Part shown: in pieces, positions 16,858-23,899 of the stretch
How the letters are laid out: every line of letters begins with the position of its first letter
How positions within the stretch are numbered: position 1 is the first letter of the stretch
Assembly (NCBI GenBank): GCA_963842295.1
Contig: CAWJFY010000004.1
Location: 248,001 to 312,000 of the forward strand
Length of the DNA stretch: 64,000 nt
From: JAJNBA01 sp963842295
Lineage (GTDB): Bacteria > Actinomycetota > UBA4738 > HRBIN12
Direction: 5' to 3'
Translations under genes and position numbers: made by a program
Notes under the pieces: generated by a model
Told to the model about the DNA's origin: nothing
The model's database searches: none
What the model saw: the letters and a program-made list of their open reading frames with translations, nothing else

Positions 16858-17050
16858 TCCCGGCTGCGACTTCGAGGATGAGGATGGGATCGAGTGCGGG
16901 AGGAAGCCGACGCAGATGCTCACGCCCGGGATGACGCCTCCGGAGGTCGGCGCGGGTCTCTCCGGGTGGGCCGGAGTGTTCCAGTACGGTCACTTCTGCG
17001 ATAAGCACCTGCCGGAGATGCAACGGCGACTCGACGAGCGAGAGGACTGA
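16850..17050 (+). CDS. Hypothetical small Cys/His protein
   Basis: 66 residues with Cys pairs spaced as in a small metal-binding or disulfide-stabilised protein: CDFEDEDGIECGRKP and, near the end, HFCDKHLPEM. Unknown family. The end abuts the second duplicated gene copy, and the stretch before copy 1 is related (GGCTGAC versus GGACTGAC). Confidence 0.5.
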   Translation: MADPGCDFEDEDGIECGRKPTQMLTPGMTPPEVGAGLSGWAGVFQYGHFCDKHLPEMQRRLDERED

Positions 17051-17051
17051 C

Positions 17052-17242
17052 GTGGGAACGAAGGCGTTGACCGTGATCGTGGTGAAGAAGCAGGTATAGG
17101 GCGACCTAGACCGCGCTCGTCAGTACGCGATGAACGTCGCTCCGAAGGAAGGCTTCGGTAACGAGCCCGCGAGTATCGAAGAGATTGAGGACGCCTCGGG
17201 CGAACCCGGCGTGGGCGTTCTTCTGGGAACGCGAAGATTAGC
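17052..17242 (+). pseudogene. Duplicated island gene, copy 2, with internal TAG and frameshift
   Basis: Reads VGTKALTVIVVKKQV, then TAG at 17097-17099 where copy 1 has CAG, then GDLDRARQYAMNVAPKEGFG and ASIEEIEDASGEP. After that a C insertion and a T deletion relative to copy 1 shift the frame briefly. A restart at ATG 17130 is possible. Between about 17080 and 17165 the two copies differ at only two positions. Confidence 0.55.
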
Positions 17243-17645
17243 CCTGGGAACGCGGTTCCCGACGACCTATGCGGAGGATCGTGTCGAGGGTCGCGGGCTC
17301 TCCGCGCCAGTGGACAGCGAGGACCGACCGATCCGTTCGACGCAGCACGTGTCGAAGGACGAGCGCGGCGACGATCGCGTCGTCGAGCGGCCCGGCGACC
17401 GGGATGAACTCCGGTATCAAGTCGATCGGGGACAGGAACCAGGCGAGCGCGAACCCGAGCCAACGCTTGCTACTCCTGGGAACACGAGGGTCCCCGAGCA
17501 AACCTCTGAACAGGACGACGAGGTTCGGGATGAGCTTCGCTAGCTCGCGTGCCTGCGATCTCCGGCCGAGCAGGACGAGCACGAGGATGGCAAGTAGCCA
17601 CACGCCGACGACGATCCCGAGAGTGATGAGCAATCCTCGGAGCAC
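17238..17645 (-). CDS. DUF1232 (YkvA-like) membrane protein
   Basis: 135 residues. An N-terminal membrane segment (GLLITLGIVVGVWLLAILVL) is followed by the DUF1232 core with its hallmark LSPIDLIPEFIPVAGPLDD. Function of the family is unknown; some members sit near membrane stress genes. It lies inside the island, on the reverse strand upstream of a YibE/F gene facing the same way. Confidence 0.8.
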   Translation of the reverse strand: MLRGLLITLGIVVGVWLLAILVLVLLGRRSQARELAKLIPNLVVLFRGLLGDPRVPRSSKRWLGFALAWFLSPIDLIPEFIPVAGPLDDAIVAALVLRHVLRRTDRSVLAVHWRGEPATLDTILRIGRREPRSQG

Positions 17646-17690
17646 GCATCGAGCCTACGGGCCGAGAACCACGCGGGAGCAGGACCTGAG

Positions 17691-17771
17691 GTGTGGACTC
17701 GGGCGGGCTGGTCGGTCGGGCAGGCGGCGTGGCGGCTCGGCGTGAGCATCCGAGAGTGGCCCTCAACATAG
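17691..17771 (+). pseudogene. Truncated HTH gene fragment
   Basis: The codons for RAGWSVGQAAWRLGVSIREW, ending in TAG, match RAGWSVEQAARRLSVSVRTY of the intact HTH gene at 19455, residues about 25-44. Only the first helix-turn-helix part survives. It indicates that the HTH gene was once duplicated in this island or arrived twice. Confidence 0.55.
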
Positions 17772-17789
17772 CCGGTACCGGGGTGGGCG

Positions 17790-19067
17790 TCACTTGTCAC
17801 CCCGACCCGACCTCAACCGATCGATCCATATGTCTCGTCGGTGCTCCGGGATCGGATGCTCTTCCATCCCTTCGTCATCGTCGGAGACCTTGTAGGACGG
17901 TTCGGACGACGCCATGTGACGACCTGCAGGGCTACGCCGAAGCAATACCATCCGGCTCGCGAGCCAAGTCGTGATCGGAACCGCAGCGATCAGGCCGATG
18001 CTTCCGACAAGCGCCCTGACGATCTCGGTCGCCACGATCTCGCCGTTCGCGATGGTTCCGGCTCCTTGGTCGGAGAGCACGAACAGGATCAGCAACGGCA
18101 TCGACGCGCCGGCATAGGCGAGAACCAACGTGTTGACCGTGGAGGCCACGTGATCACGGCCGATCCGCATGCCGGCCCTGGTCAATCGACGGGTGGAGAT
18201 CCTCGGGTCCGAAGAGGACAGCTCCCAGACGGCTGCTGTCTGGGTGATGGTGATGTCATCGATGGCTCCGAGCGCACCGATCATCATTCCCCCGAGGATC
18301 AAGCCCCGCAGGTCGAGGTTGGTTCCCACGGCGGTCAGGACGAGCGCCTCTTCGCTCGCGAGCCCGGTCAGCGTCGCCAAGCCCATGAACGCGACGGCGA
18401 GGATGGCAGCCACCGCGAGGCCGCCGAGCGTTCCGAAGAGCGCGACCGTGGTTCGGTCACTGATCCCATGGGTCAAGTACAGCGAGAAGTACGCGATCAC
18501 GACGGCACCCACCAGGGACACGACCAGTGGGTCGCTACCGTCGAGGATCGCGGGCACCACGAACAGGAAGAGGACCGAGAGCGTTGCGACGAGTCCGATC
18601 AGAGACGTGACGCCTCGCCAGCGGGCCAAGACGATGACCGCCACCACGAACAACGCGACGAGGAGCAGCAAGGCGCCGCGGCGATCCTGGTCGAGCAGGA
18701 CGTACTCGAAGCCCTCGACCGCCGGCTGGTGCCCCAGGAGGACGGGTGAGCCGACTGCGAGGCGCTCGAATCGTGGTGATTGCCCGGTGAGTTCGATCGT
18801 GACCACGTTGCCTCGATCGGGGCCTTCCTTGAGCGAGAAGCGACCTTCGATGCAGCGGAGGTTCGGGTCGTCTAGTCCTCGACACGGTCCTTCGGGGAGG
18901 GCAGCGACCTCCGCCGCGTAGACCCCCTCGAATGACGATAGGGCCGGAGTCTCGGGGCCAGGGTCGGCGGAGGGCCATAGCCAGATGAGGCCGATGACGG
19001 CGCCTACACCCAGAACGACCGATACGGAGCGGAGGACGGAGCTGCTCACTCGGTCTTCACGAGGCAC
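17790..19067 (-). CDS. YibE/F family membrane protein
   Basis: 425 residues. An N-terminal membrane anchor is followed by a small soluble extracytoplasmic domain (about 40-125; CRGLDDPNLRCIEGRF suggests a disulfide), then seven or eight membrane segments. The core motif GALGAIDDITITQTAAV is typical of the YibE/F family. Relatives are found in many Gram-positives; transport or signalling has been suggested but not shown. Full length, so the island carries at least one intact cargo gene. Confidence 0.82.
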   Translation of the reverse strand: MPREDRVSSSVLRSVSVVLGVGAVIGLIWLWPSADPGPETPALSSFEGVYAAEVAALPEGPCRGLDDPNLRCIEGRFSLKEGPDRGNVVTIELTGQSPRFERLAVGSPVLLGHQPAVEGFEYVLLDQDRRGALLLLVALFVVAVIVLARWRGVTSLIGLVATLSVLFLFVVPAILDGSDPLVVSLVGAVVIAYFSLYLTHGISDRTTVALFGTLGGLAVAAILAVAFMGLATLTGLASEEALVLTAVGTNLDLRGLILGGMMIGALGAIDDITITQTAAVWELSSSDPRISTRRLTRAGMRIGRDHVASTVNTLVLAYAGASMPLLILFVLSDQGAGTIANGEIVATEIVRALVGSIGLIAAVPITTWLASRMVLLRRSPAGRHMASSEPSYKVSDDDEGMEEHPIPEHRRDIWIDRLRSGRGDK

Positions 19068-19178
19068 GCTTCATTCTCCGCCCGCTCCAAGCCCGCTCAA
19101 GGACCCGGACCGTTACCTCGCGTCCATGGCGATGCTTTCAGACGGACGTACACGCGAGCGGTCGCGGCGGGGCTGTGC

Positions 19179-19346
19179 ATGGCCGAGGGTCTCCAGTCGG
19201 GCGCTTCGGCCATGGGTCAGATGAATCGGCCGATCGGCTCCGAGGCCGGACCCGGCTTCTTCCTCACGCTCGCCGGAGCCGCGATCCTTCTGGCTTCCGG
19301 CGTCGCCGGCCTTGCCCGGCACGAAGGACACTCGAGGCCGCCATGA
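19179..19346 (+). CDS. Possible 55-residue membrane peptide
   Basis: From ATG 19179 (ATG at 19212 or 19221 also possible). One hydrophobic segment, GFFLTLAGAAILLASGVAGL, then a basic tail. Not recognised. No ribosome binding site is clear, so it may be a remnant. Confidence 0.3.
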   Translation: MAEGLQSGASAMGQMNRPIGSEAGPGFFLTLAGAAILLASGVAGLARHEGHSRPP

Positions 19347-19377
19347 CGCCGCCCGTAACCGATTCTGAGCTGCAAGA

Positions 19378-19436
19378 AACGCCCTCGGCCGGGGAGTGTC
19401 CCGGACAGCTCCGGGGTCCCTCCGGCCGAGGGCGTT
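19378..19436 (+). terminator. Strong 15-bp inverted repeat
   Basis: AACGCCCTCGGCCGG and its exact complement CCGGCCGAGGGCGTT are separated by 29 nt. On the reverse strand the stem is followed by GTTTCTT, weakly terminator-like. It separates the small membrane ORF from the HTH gene and probably insulates the HTH/HEPN pair. Confidence 0.5.
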
Positions 19437-19454
19437 CGAATCCACGATAGCCCA

Positions 19455-19703
19455 ATGGCGGCGCCGGCCGAAAACAGGTTGCGCGGTACTGTCCTCTCAA
19501 TGGCGATGCTTCCCGCGATGCTCGAGGACGATCGACGTCGAGCTGGCTGGTCGGTCGAGCAGGCGGCGCGGCGGCTCAGCGTCAGCGTCCGCACGTACCG
19601 GGAGCTAGAGGCTGGCGAACGCTCGCCGACGTTCGAGACGTGGGACCGGATCTGCAAGCTGTTCGGCTGGCCTCAGACCTTCACGGGACCGCTTCGTGGC
19701 TAA
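19455..19703 (+). CDS. XRE-type helix-turn-helix regulator
   Basis: 82 residues from ATG 19455; ATG at 19500 (MAMLPAMLEDD) is an alternative and matches the conserved part better. The HTH spans LEDDRRRAGWSVEQAARRLS to YRELEAGERSPTFETWDRI. Overlaps the next gene by 8 bases, so the two form a regulator-effector pair, an arrangement common for toxin-antitoxin and defence genes. Confidence 0.75.
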   Translation: MAAPAENRLRGTVLSMAMLPAMLEDDRRRAGWSVEQAARRLSVSVRTYRELEAGERSPTFETWDRICKLFGWPQTFTGPLRG

Positions 19704-20547
19704 TTCCGCAACTCCCGCAGCGTGGCTCGCACGATGGCGGTACTGGATGGATCCTGAGGCGAAGGCAGAGGGAGACTGGAATCTCTGGGACGAGTTCTAC
19801 GCGCTCTTGCATCGCCGTGAGATGTGGAAGGGCTACGTCGAAGCGCGCGAGGCCTCGCCCGAGGAGGCCAGGCATTCGGCGCGCTGGCTGTCTCAGTGGA
19901 TCGCTCGGAACCACATCGAGACTCAGGCCGTTGCCATCCGTCGGATATCCGACCGCTCGAAGCGGCACAAGGACACCATCGCTCTCGGTCGGCTGCTCGA
20001 TGAGATCTCCGAGCACTCGGAGGTGCTTGGGGATGAGCTGTCATCTCGGGCCAAGGAAGACGCCGACCAGCTCGCGAACGTGGCACGGAAGGTCAGCACG
20101 TTCGCGACCAAGGTTGTCGCCCACCTGGATAGCGACCACGCGGCCGCCTCGAAGGACGTTGATCTCGCTGACTTCGACAATGCCATCGACTTCACCACCG
20201 AACTCTGGGAGAGGTGGTACATCGCGATCACCGGAAAGGGCGTTGCGATCTTTCCGCCGTCCTTCGGGTGGGAGAAGGTTGTACGGCTGCACCGACGGGA
20301 CCTCAGTCTCGACAACCCAAAGACCCTCGCCCCGCGGATCGCATACACGCTCGGAAAACCGGCTGCACGCGAGCTGCTCGACTACCTCCAGCGGCCAGAG
20401 GGCGAACGGGCGGCGCTCATCGGCCGTCTGTACGCCCGTGACGAAGCCCGCTGGCTCGCGGAGTTGCTGATGGAAATCGAGGAGGACCCGGACGACCTCG
20501 TGCGGCTCAACCTGATCGCGGCGCTACGTCATGGTCTCGGTCAGTGA
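19696..20547 (+). CDS. AbiU2/HEPN-like protein, candidate phage-defence effector
   Basis: 283 residues, GTG start overlapping the HTH gene. The pattern matches AbiU2-type HEPN proteins: W-rich N-terminal helices, then ETQAVAIRRISDRSKRHKDT, IALGRLLDEISEH and TKVVAHLDSDHAA. In active HEPN RNases an R-x4-6-H motif cleaves RNA; here the His is present (VVAH) but the Arg spacing is not canonical, so catalysis is uncertain. The last 80 residues or so (LLDYLQRPEGERAALIGRLY) are a separate helical part. Family assignment is by pattern only. Its stop merges with the right-end TTTCCCC motif. Confidence 0.6.
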   Translation: MANSATPAAWLARWRYWMDPEAKAEGDWNLWDEFYALLHRREMWKGYVEAREASPEEARHSARWLSQWIARNHIETQAVAIRRISDRSKRHKDTIALGRLLDEISEHSEVLGDELSSRAKEDADQLANVARKVSTFATKVVAHLDSDHAAASKDVDLADFDNAIDFTTELWERWYIAITGKGVAIFPPSFGWEKVVRLHRRDLSLDNPKTLAPRIAYTLGKPAARELLDYLQRPEGERAALIGRLYARDEARWLAELLMEIEEDPDDLVRLNLIAALRHGLGQ

Positions 20548-20548
20548 G

Positions 20549-20569
20549 TTTCCCCAAACGTTTCCCCAC
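20549..20569 (+). repeat. Subterminal TTTCCCC double motif, right end
   Basis: GTTTCCCCAA followed by TTTCCCCAC after three bases, directly after the HEPN-like gene. Matches the left-end motif at 14862 in sequence, spacing and orientation, differing mainly in the three central bases. Confidence 0.5.
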
Positions 20570-20680
20570 GCGACGAAGCAGAGGGTTCCACGGCATGACA
20601 CGAGCGCCACTAGGGGAGTGGCATCCGTGCAGGTGAGAGCACCGAACGACACTTGAAGCACCCGACGCCATGTGCCCCCA

Positions 20681-20739
20681 TAGGTTGAGGGCCTAGTCCC
20701 CTTCACAGGGGGTGGGGGTTCAAATCCCCCCTCCGACAC
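20681..20739 (+). repeat. attR-type repeat: displaced 3' half of tRNA-Leu
   Basis: 59 bp from TAGGTTGAGG to CTCCGACAC, matching the 3' part of the tRNA-Leu gene at 14741 with two compensating differences. No acceptor 5' strand or D arm precedes it, so it cannot be a functional tRNA. It is probably the original host 3' end, displaced when the island supplied its own copy. Confidence 0.9.
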
Positions 20740-20777
20740 TCACACTCCCGGCAGAGACGCCGAGATCGATCCATCCG

Positions 20778-21047
20778 CTACTGCGCGGCGACCTCGAGCG
20801 CTTCCTTGGCGCGCCTGCGACGCACCACATCTCCGAACGAGAACTCGCCGACCCAGTCGCGCTCGCGTCCGGCTTCGATCCTGCGTCGCCAGACGAAGAA
20901 AGCTACGGACGCGAGTGCGATGGCGGCCAGCGCCCAGAGCATGAAGCCCGGAAGCGTCGCGACGAACCATACAAACAGTGGCACGACGACAGCGGCGAGT
21001 GAGATGTAGAACAGTTTGCCTCGGACGGTCTTGGGCCATTGGGCCAT
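20778..21047 (-). CDS. Small two-pass membrane protein
   Basis: 89 residues: basic N terminus, two membrane segments (ISLAAVVVPLFVWFVATL and MLWALAAIALASVAFFVW) and a charged tail. No family recognised. It is the first gene outside the island on the right, so in the ancestor it followed secG and the tRNA. Confidence 0.6.
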   Translation of the reverse strand: MAQWPKTVRGKLFYISLAAVVVPLFVWFVATLPGFMLWALAAIALASVAFFVWRRRIEAGRERDWVGEFSFGDVVRRRRAKEALEVAAQ

Positions 21048-21124
21048 GATGCCTCCCTCGATCTCAAGGAACCGGGAAAGGCAAGGTCGCGAACTCGTCG
21101 CGCGTACGCCCCGTCTTGGGCGGT

Positions 21125-21139
21125 TCCACCAGTGGTGGA
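21125..21139. promoter_or_regulatory. Palindrome upstream of the small membrane gene
   Basis: TCCACCA-G-TGGTGGA, a perfect inverted repeat with a 1-bp centre, 78 bp upstream of the start at 21047 and beyond the 3' end of the KimA-like gene. Could be an operator or part of a terminator. The rest of 21048-21225 shows nothing clear. Confidence 0.3.
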
Positions 21140-21225
21140 CGCATCCAATCTATCACTATCCAGCCGCCTCCCCGACCGAACGTGACCACTGAGCGAGTTG
21201 TCCTCATCGCGATAGCGACCACGGA

Positions 21226-23526
21226 TCATCGAACGGCGACGGCCGGCGGCGTCTCGGTGACCTGCGACACGTGGAAGGGAACGCTCGTCACCACCACTCC
21301 GGGTTCGAAGAGGAGCAATCGCTTGAAGAACAGGGCGCTCTGGGTGTGCAGCAGTTGCTCCCACCAATGCGCCACCACGAGCTCCGGCAGGACGACCGTC
21401 ACGATCGTGCCTTCCCTGGCCGTGAACCGGCGCACCTCCTCGAGCATCGGTTCGCCGAGGTCTCGGAACGGCGCGTCGACGATCGAGAGGGGGATGTCCA
21501 TCCGCCACTCGATCCACGCCTCCGCGACCTCCTGCTCCTCGCCCCGGTCCGTCGAGAGGTAGACCGCCTCGATCTCGGAGGCCTCCAGCGAGAGTGCATA
21601 GGACACCGCCCGCGCCGTCGCCGCGTGCACGCTCGAGATCGGGACTAGGACCACGTGCCGGGTGGGTTCGACGGGCCGAGCATTCATCGACGATCGCTCC
21701 TCCGGAAGCAACGGCACGTCCGTCACCACGATCCCCACCTCGAAGAAGAGCGACACCTTCAACCAGAAGCCCCAGCGACGTCCGAGTTGTCTCAGGAGCG
21801 ACCGGCTGGTGAGCTCCTCCGGCACGATCACCGTGACGAATCCGGAGCCGTTCTCACGGAGCGACCGGAGATACGTCCGAAGGGCCCTCGCGGGACGTCT
21901 CGAGTCGACGTCGAGGTGCCGGAGAGGACCGAGCCGCGGGGCGAAGCCCGGCCATCGCTCCGCGATCTCTTCGAAGGCGCCAGGGTCTCCTACGAACAGG
22001 GGACTGACTCGCTCGGGGCGGAGGGCGCGGACGTACCCGAGAGCCTTCGCCGTCGCCGGCCCGAGGTCTCGCACCAGGAGGACGAACGTGTTCTTCGCGT
22101 TCGGTATCGGCGGCTCCGTGTCTGCGCGGAGCGCTCGTCCGATCGACTCGTAGTGCCTGTGCACCGCCACGAAGAATCCGATGATCACCGGCATCGCGGC
22201 GAGCACGATCCATGCCCCGCCGCTGAACTTCGTGATGGTCACGATGACGAGGACGACGCCGGTGGCCGTCGCACCGATCGCGTTGATGGTCATGCTCCGC
22301 CGCCAGCCGGGACCCCGCAGGCGCAACCAACGCCGGACCATCCCCAACTGGGAGAGCGTGAAGGCGGTGAAGACGCCGACGACGTAGAGCTGGATCAGCC
22401 TCGTGAGATCGGCATCGAACGCGTAGACGAGCCCGCTCGCCGCCAGCGCGAGGATGACGATCCCGTTCGAGAAGACGAGACGATCGCCACGGTTCCGGAA
22501 CTGCGACGGCATGAAGCGGTCGCGCGCCAGGATCGCGGAGAGTCTCGGGAAATCCTGGTACGCCGTGTTGGCGGCGAGGATCAGGATCCCCGCGGTGAGC
22601 CCTTGCAGCACGAAGTAGAGGAACGTCCGGCCGAAGACGGTCTCGCCGATCTGGGACAACACCGATCGGGATGCCGCGATCTCGTGGTTCACCCGTACGT
22701 CGAGCAGTGCCGTGAGGACCGTGATCCCGAGGAACATCGTCACGGTCATGACGGCCATCATCGAGAGTGTGGTGGCCGCGTTCTTGGCCTGCGGCCGCCG
22801 GAAGGCTGGAACACCGTTGCTGATCGCCTCGACTCCCGTGAGCGCGGTCGCGCCGGATGAGAAGGCCTTCAGGATCAGGAACAGGCTGAGGGGGGCCGTG
22901 GCCTCGAGCGGAAGGTGCGCCGTCGCCGCCTGGGGGCAGTCGCCCAGGCATCGGAGGAAACCGACGCCCAGAAGGACGTACACGATCACCACGAACCCGT
23001 AGGTCGGAACGGCGAAGAGGACACCCGCTTCCTTGACGCCGCGGAGGTTCGCCAGCGTCACCAGCACGACGAGGCCGATCGATAACACGACCTTGTGTTC
23101 GACGAGAGACGGGACGGCAGAGGTGATCGCCAGGAATCCGGCCACGACCGACACGGCCACGGTCAGCACGTAGTCCGTAAGCAGGGCCGCGGCCGCCACC
23201 AAGCCCGGCACGGTCCCCAGGTTGTCGTGCGCCACGATGTAGGATCCGCCCCCGCCAGGGTAGGCCCGCACGGTCTGCCGGTACGAAGTGACGACGATCA
23301 CCAGCACGAGTGCGATCGCGATGGCGATCGGGATCCGGAAGGCGAGCGCTCCTGCCCCTGCCGCCACGAGGACGAGCATCATCTCCTCGGTGGCGTACGC
23401 GTTCGAGGAGAGGGCGTCCGAGGAGAAGACGGGCAGTGCCAGGAACTTCGGGAGCAGCTGATGCTCCGCCTTGTTGCTGGCCAGAGGCCGGCCGACGAGG
23501 ACCCGCTTCAGCGAAGCGTTTGCCAT
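21226..23526 (-). CDS. KimA-like APC-superfamily potassium transporter with duplicated soluble tail
   Basis: 766 residues. About 460 residues of membrane domain open with LPVFSSDALSSNAYATEEMM, the signature of the KimA/YdaO branch of the APC superfamily, known in Bacillus as a high-affinity potassium importer. The C-terminal 290 residues contain two similar soluble modules (VLLVRDLGPATAKALGYVRA and VLVPISSVHAATARAVSYAL), each ending in a hydrophobic stretch (FFEVGIVVTDVP, LLFEPGVVVTSVP); they look like universal-stress-like regulatory domains. The start at 23526 fits the family N terminus and overlaps the small upstream gene by 19 bases. Neighbouring KdpD/KdpE homologues support a potassium role. 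An amino-acid permease is the alternative. Confidence 0.8.
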   Translation of the reverse strand: MANASLKRVLVGRPLASNKAEHQLLPKFLALPVFSSDALSSNAYATEEMMLVLVAAGAGALAFRIPIAIAIALVLVIVVTSYRQTVRAYPGGGGSYIVAHDNLGTVPGLVAAAALLTDYVLTVAVSVVAGFLAITSAVPSLVEHKVVLSIGLVVLVTLANLRGVKEAGVLFAVPTYGFVVIVYVLLGVGFLRCLGDCPQAATAHLPLEATAPLSLFLILKAFSSGATALTGVEAISNGVPAFRRPQAKNAATTLSMMAVMTVTMFLGITVLTALLDVRVNHEIAASRSVLSQIGETVFGRTFLYFVLQGLTAGILILAANTAYQDFPRLSAILARDRFMPSQFRNRGDRLVFSNGIVILALAASGLVYAFDADLTRLIQLYVVGVFTAFTLSQLGMVRRWLRLRGPGWRRSMTINAIGATATGVVLVIVTITKFSGGAWIVLAAMPVIIGFFVAVHRHYESIGRALRADTEPPIPNAKNTFVLLVRDLGPATAKALGYVRALRPERVSPLFVGDPGAFEEIAERWPGFAPRLGPLRHLDVDSRRPARALRTYLRSLRENGSGFVTVIVPEELTSRSLLRQLGRRWGFWLKVSLFFEVGIVVTDVPLLPEERSSMNARPVEPTRHVVLVPISSVHAATARAVSYALSLEASEIEAVYLSTDRGEEQEVAEAWIEWRMDIPLSIVDAPFRDLGEPMLEEVRRFTAREGTIVTVVLPELVVAHWWEQLLHTQSALFFKRLLLFEPGVVVTSVPFHVSQVTETPPAVAVR

Positions 23527-23777
23527 GCCGGCCGAGGAACCTCGTCGTGGCCGTTCGCGGGAGCGGTCCGTGCGTCCAGATCGGCGTCGATCTCCATCCT
23601 CTCGAGCAGCCGATCCGCGAGAAGAACCTCTCGCGAGGCCTTCGACCACTCCCGGTATGACTGCCACGACCGGAACGCGGGACCCACCAGGAAACCGACG
23701 CAGCAGCCCACCAGGAGCCCGACGACGAAGTCGCCGCTGCCGTTCCCGCCTGCTGCGACGATGGATACGAGGTCCAT
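23508..23777 (-). CDS. Small membrane protein coupled to the KimA-like transporter
   Basis: 89 residues, start ATG 23777 (MDLVSIVAAGG). One membrane segment GDFVVGLLVGCCVGFLVGPA, then a charged cytosolic tail that overlaps the transporter start. Not recognised. The overlap suggests coupled translation and possibly a small accessory subunit, like the single-pass subunits of other potassium pumps; that is inference. Confidence 0.6.
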   Translation of the reverse strand: MDLVSIVAAGGNGSGDFVVGLLVGCCVGFLVGPAFRSWQSYREWSKASREVLLADRLLERMEIDADLDARTAPANGHDEVPRPAWQTLR

Positions 23778-23784
23778 GCCCGGA

Positions 23785-23800
23785 GCGTCCTCGAGGACGC
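23785..23800. promoter_or_regulatory. 16-bp perfect palindrome in the 5' leader of the transporter operon
   Basis: GCGTCCTCGAGGACGC, 8 bp upstream of the start at 23777. Could act as an operator or, in RNA, as a hairpin next to the start codon. Confidence 0.4.
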
Positions 23801-23811
23801 ATAGCGACGCG

Positions 23812-23853
23812 GTAAGGAACCGCGAGCACGCCGTAAGGGTTCTGTAAGGGTTC
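23812..23853 (+). promoter_or_regulatory. Direct-repeat operator for an OmpR/PhoB-type regulator
   Basis: GTAAGGGTTC occurs at 23833 and 23844, an 11-bp period; a related GTAAGGAAC lies one more double turn away at 23812. Tandem half-sites with 11-bp spacing are typical for OmpR/PhoB-family regulators. They lie between the divergent transporter and kdpDE starts and end 22 bp before the TACGCT -10 box (23876-23881) of kdpDE. KdpE is the obvious candidate ligand. Confidence 0.6.
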
Positions 23854-23899
23854 GTGGATCGCGCGGTGCCCTTGCTACGCTGCCGCGGAGGGACGCTGG

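Larger units (their letters stand above)
14799..20680. mobile_element. Genomic island integrated at tRNA-Leu(GAG), no visible integrase
   Basis: A 5.9-kb segment bounded by 59-bp direct repeats. The intact tRNA lies at the left end and a lone 3' half at the right, the standard result of tRNA-targeted site-specific integration. Contents: short unknown genes, a duplicated nonsense-bearing gene, an HTH fragment and an intact HTH gene, DUF1232 and YibE/F membrane proteins, and an AbiU2/HEPN-like gene at the right end. No integrase, excisionase, relicase or phage structural gene is recognisable, so it is a degraded element or one that depends on a helper. Confidence 0.8.

Noticed and set aside
15973..17242. 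Programmed amber recoding in the island
   Set aside because: TAG is used as an ordinary stop elsewhere in the window, including inside the island (16159 reverse gene), and the two stops lie at unrelated positions, so independent decay is simpler.
14799..20680. Active prophage or integrative conjugative element
   Set aside because: No integrase, relaxase, capsid, terminase or secretion gene could be recognised; only att repeats and small genes remain.
20681..20739. Second tRNA-Leu gene
   Set aside because: Only the 3' half is present; no acceptor 5' strand or D arm precedes it.
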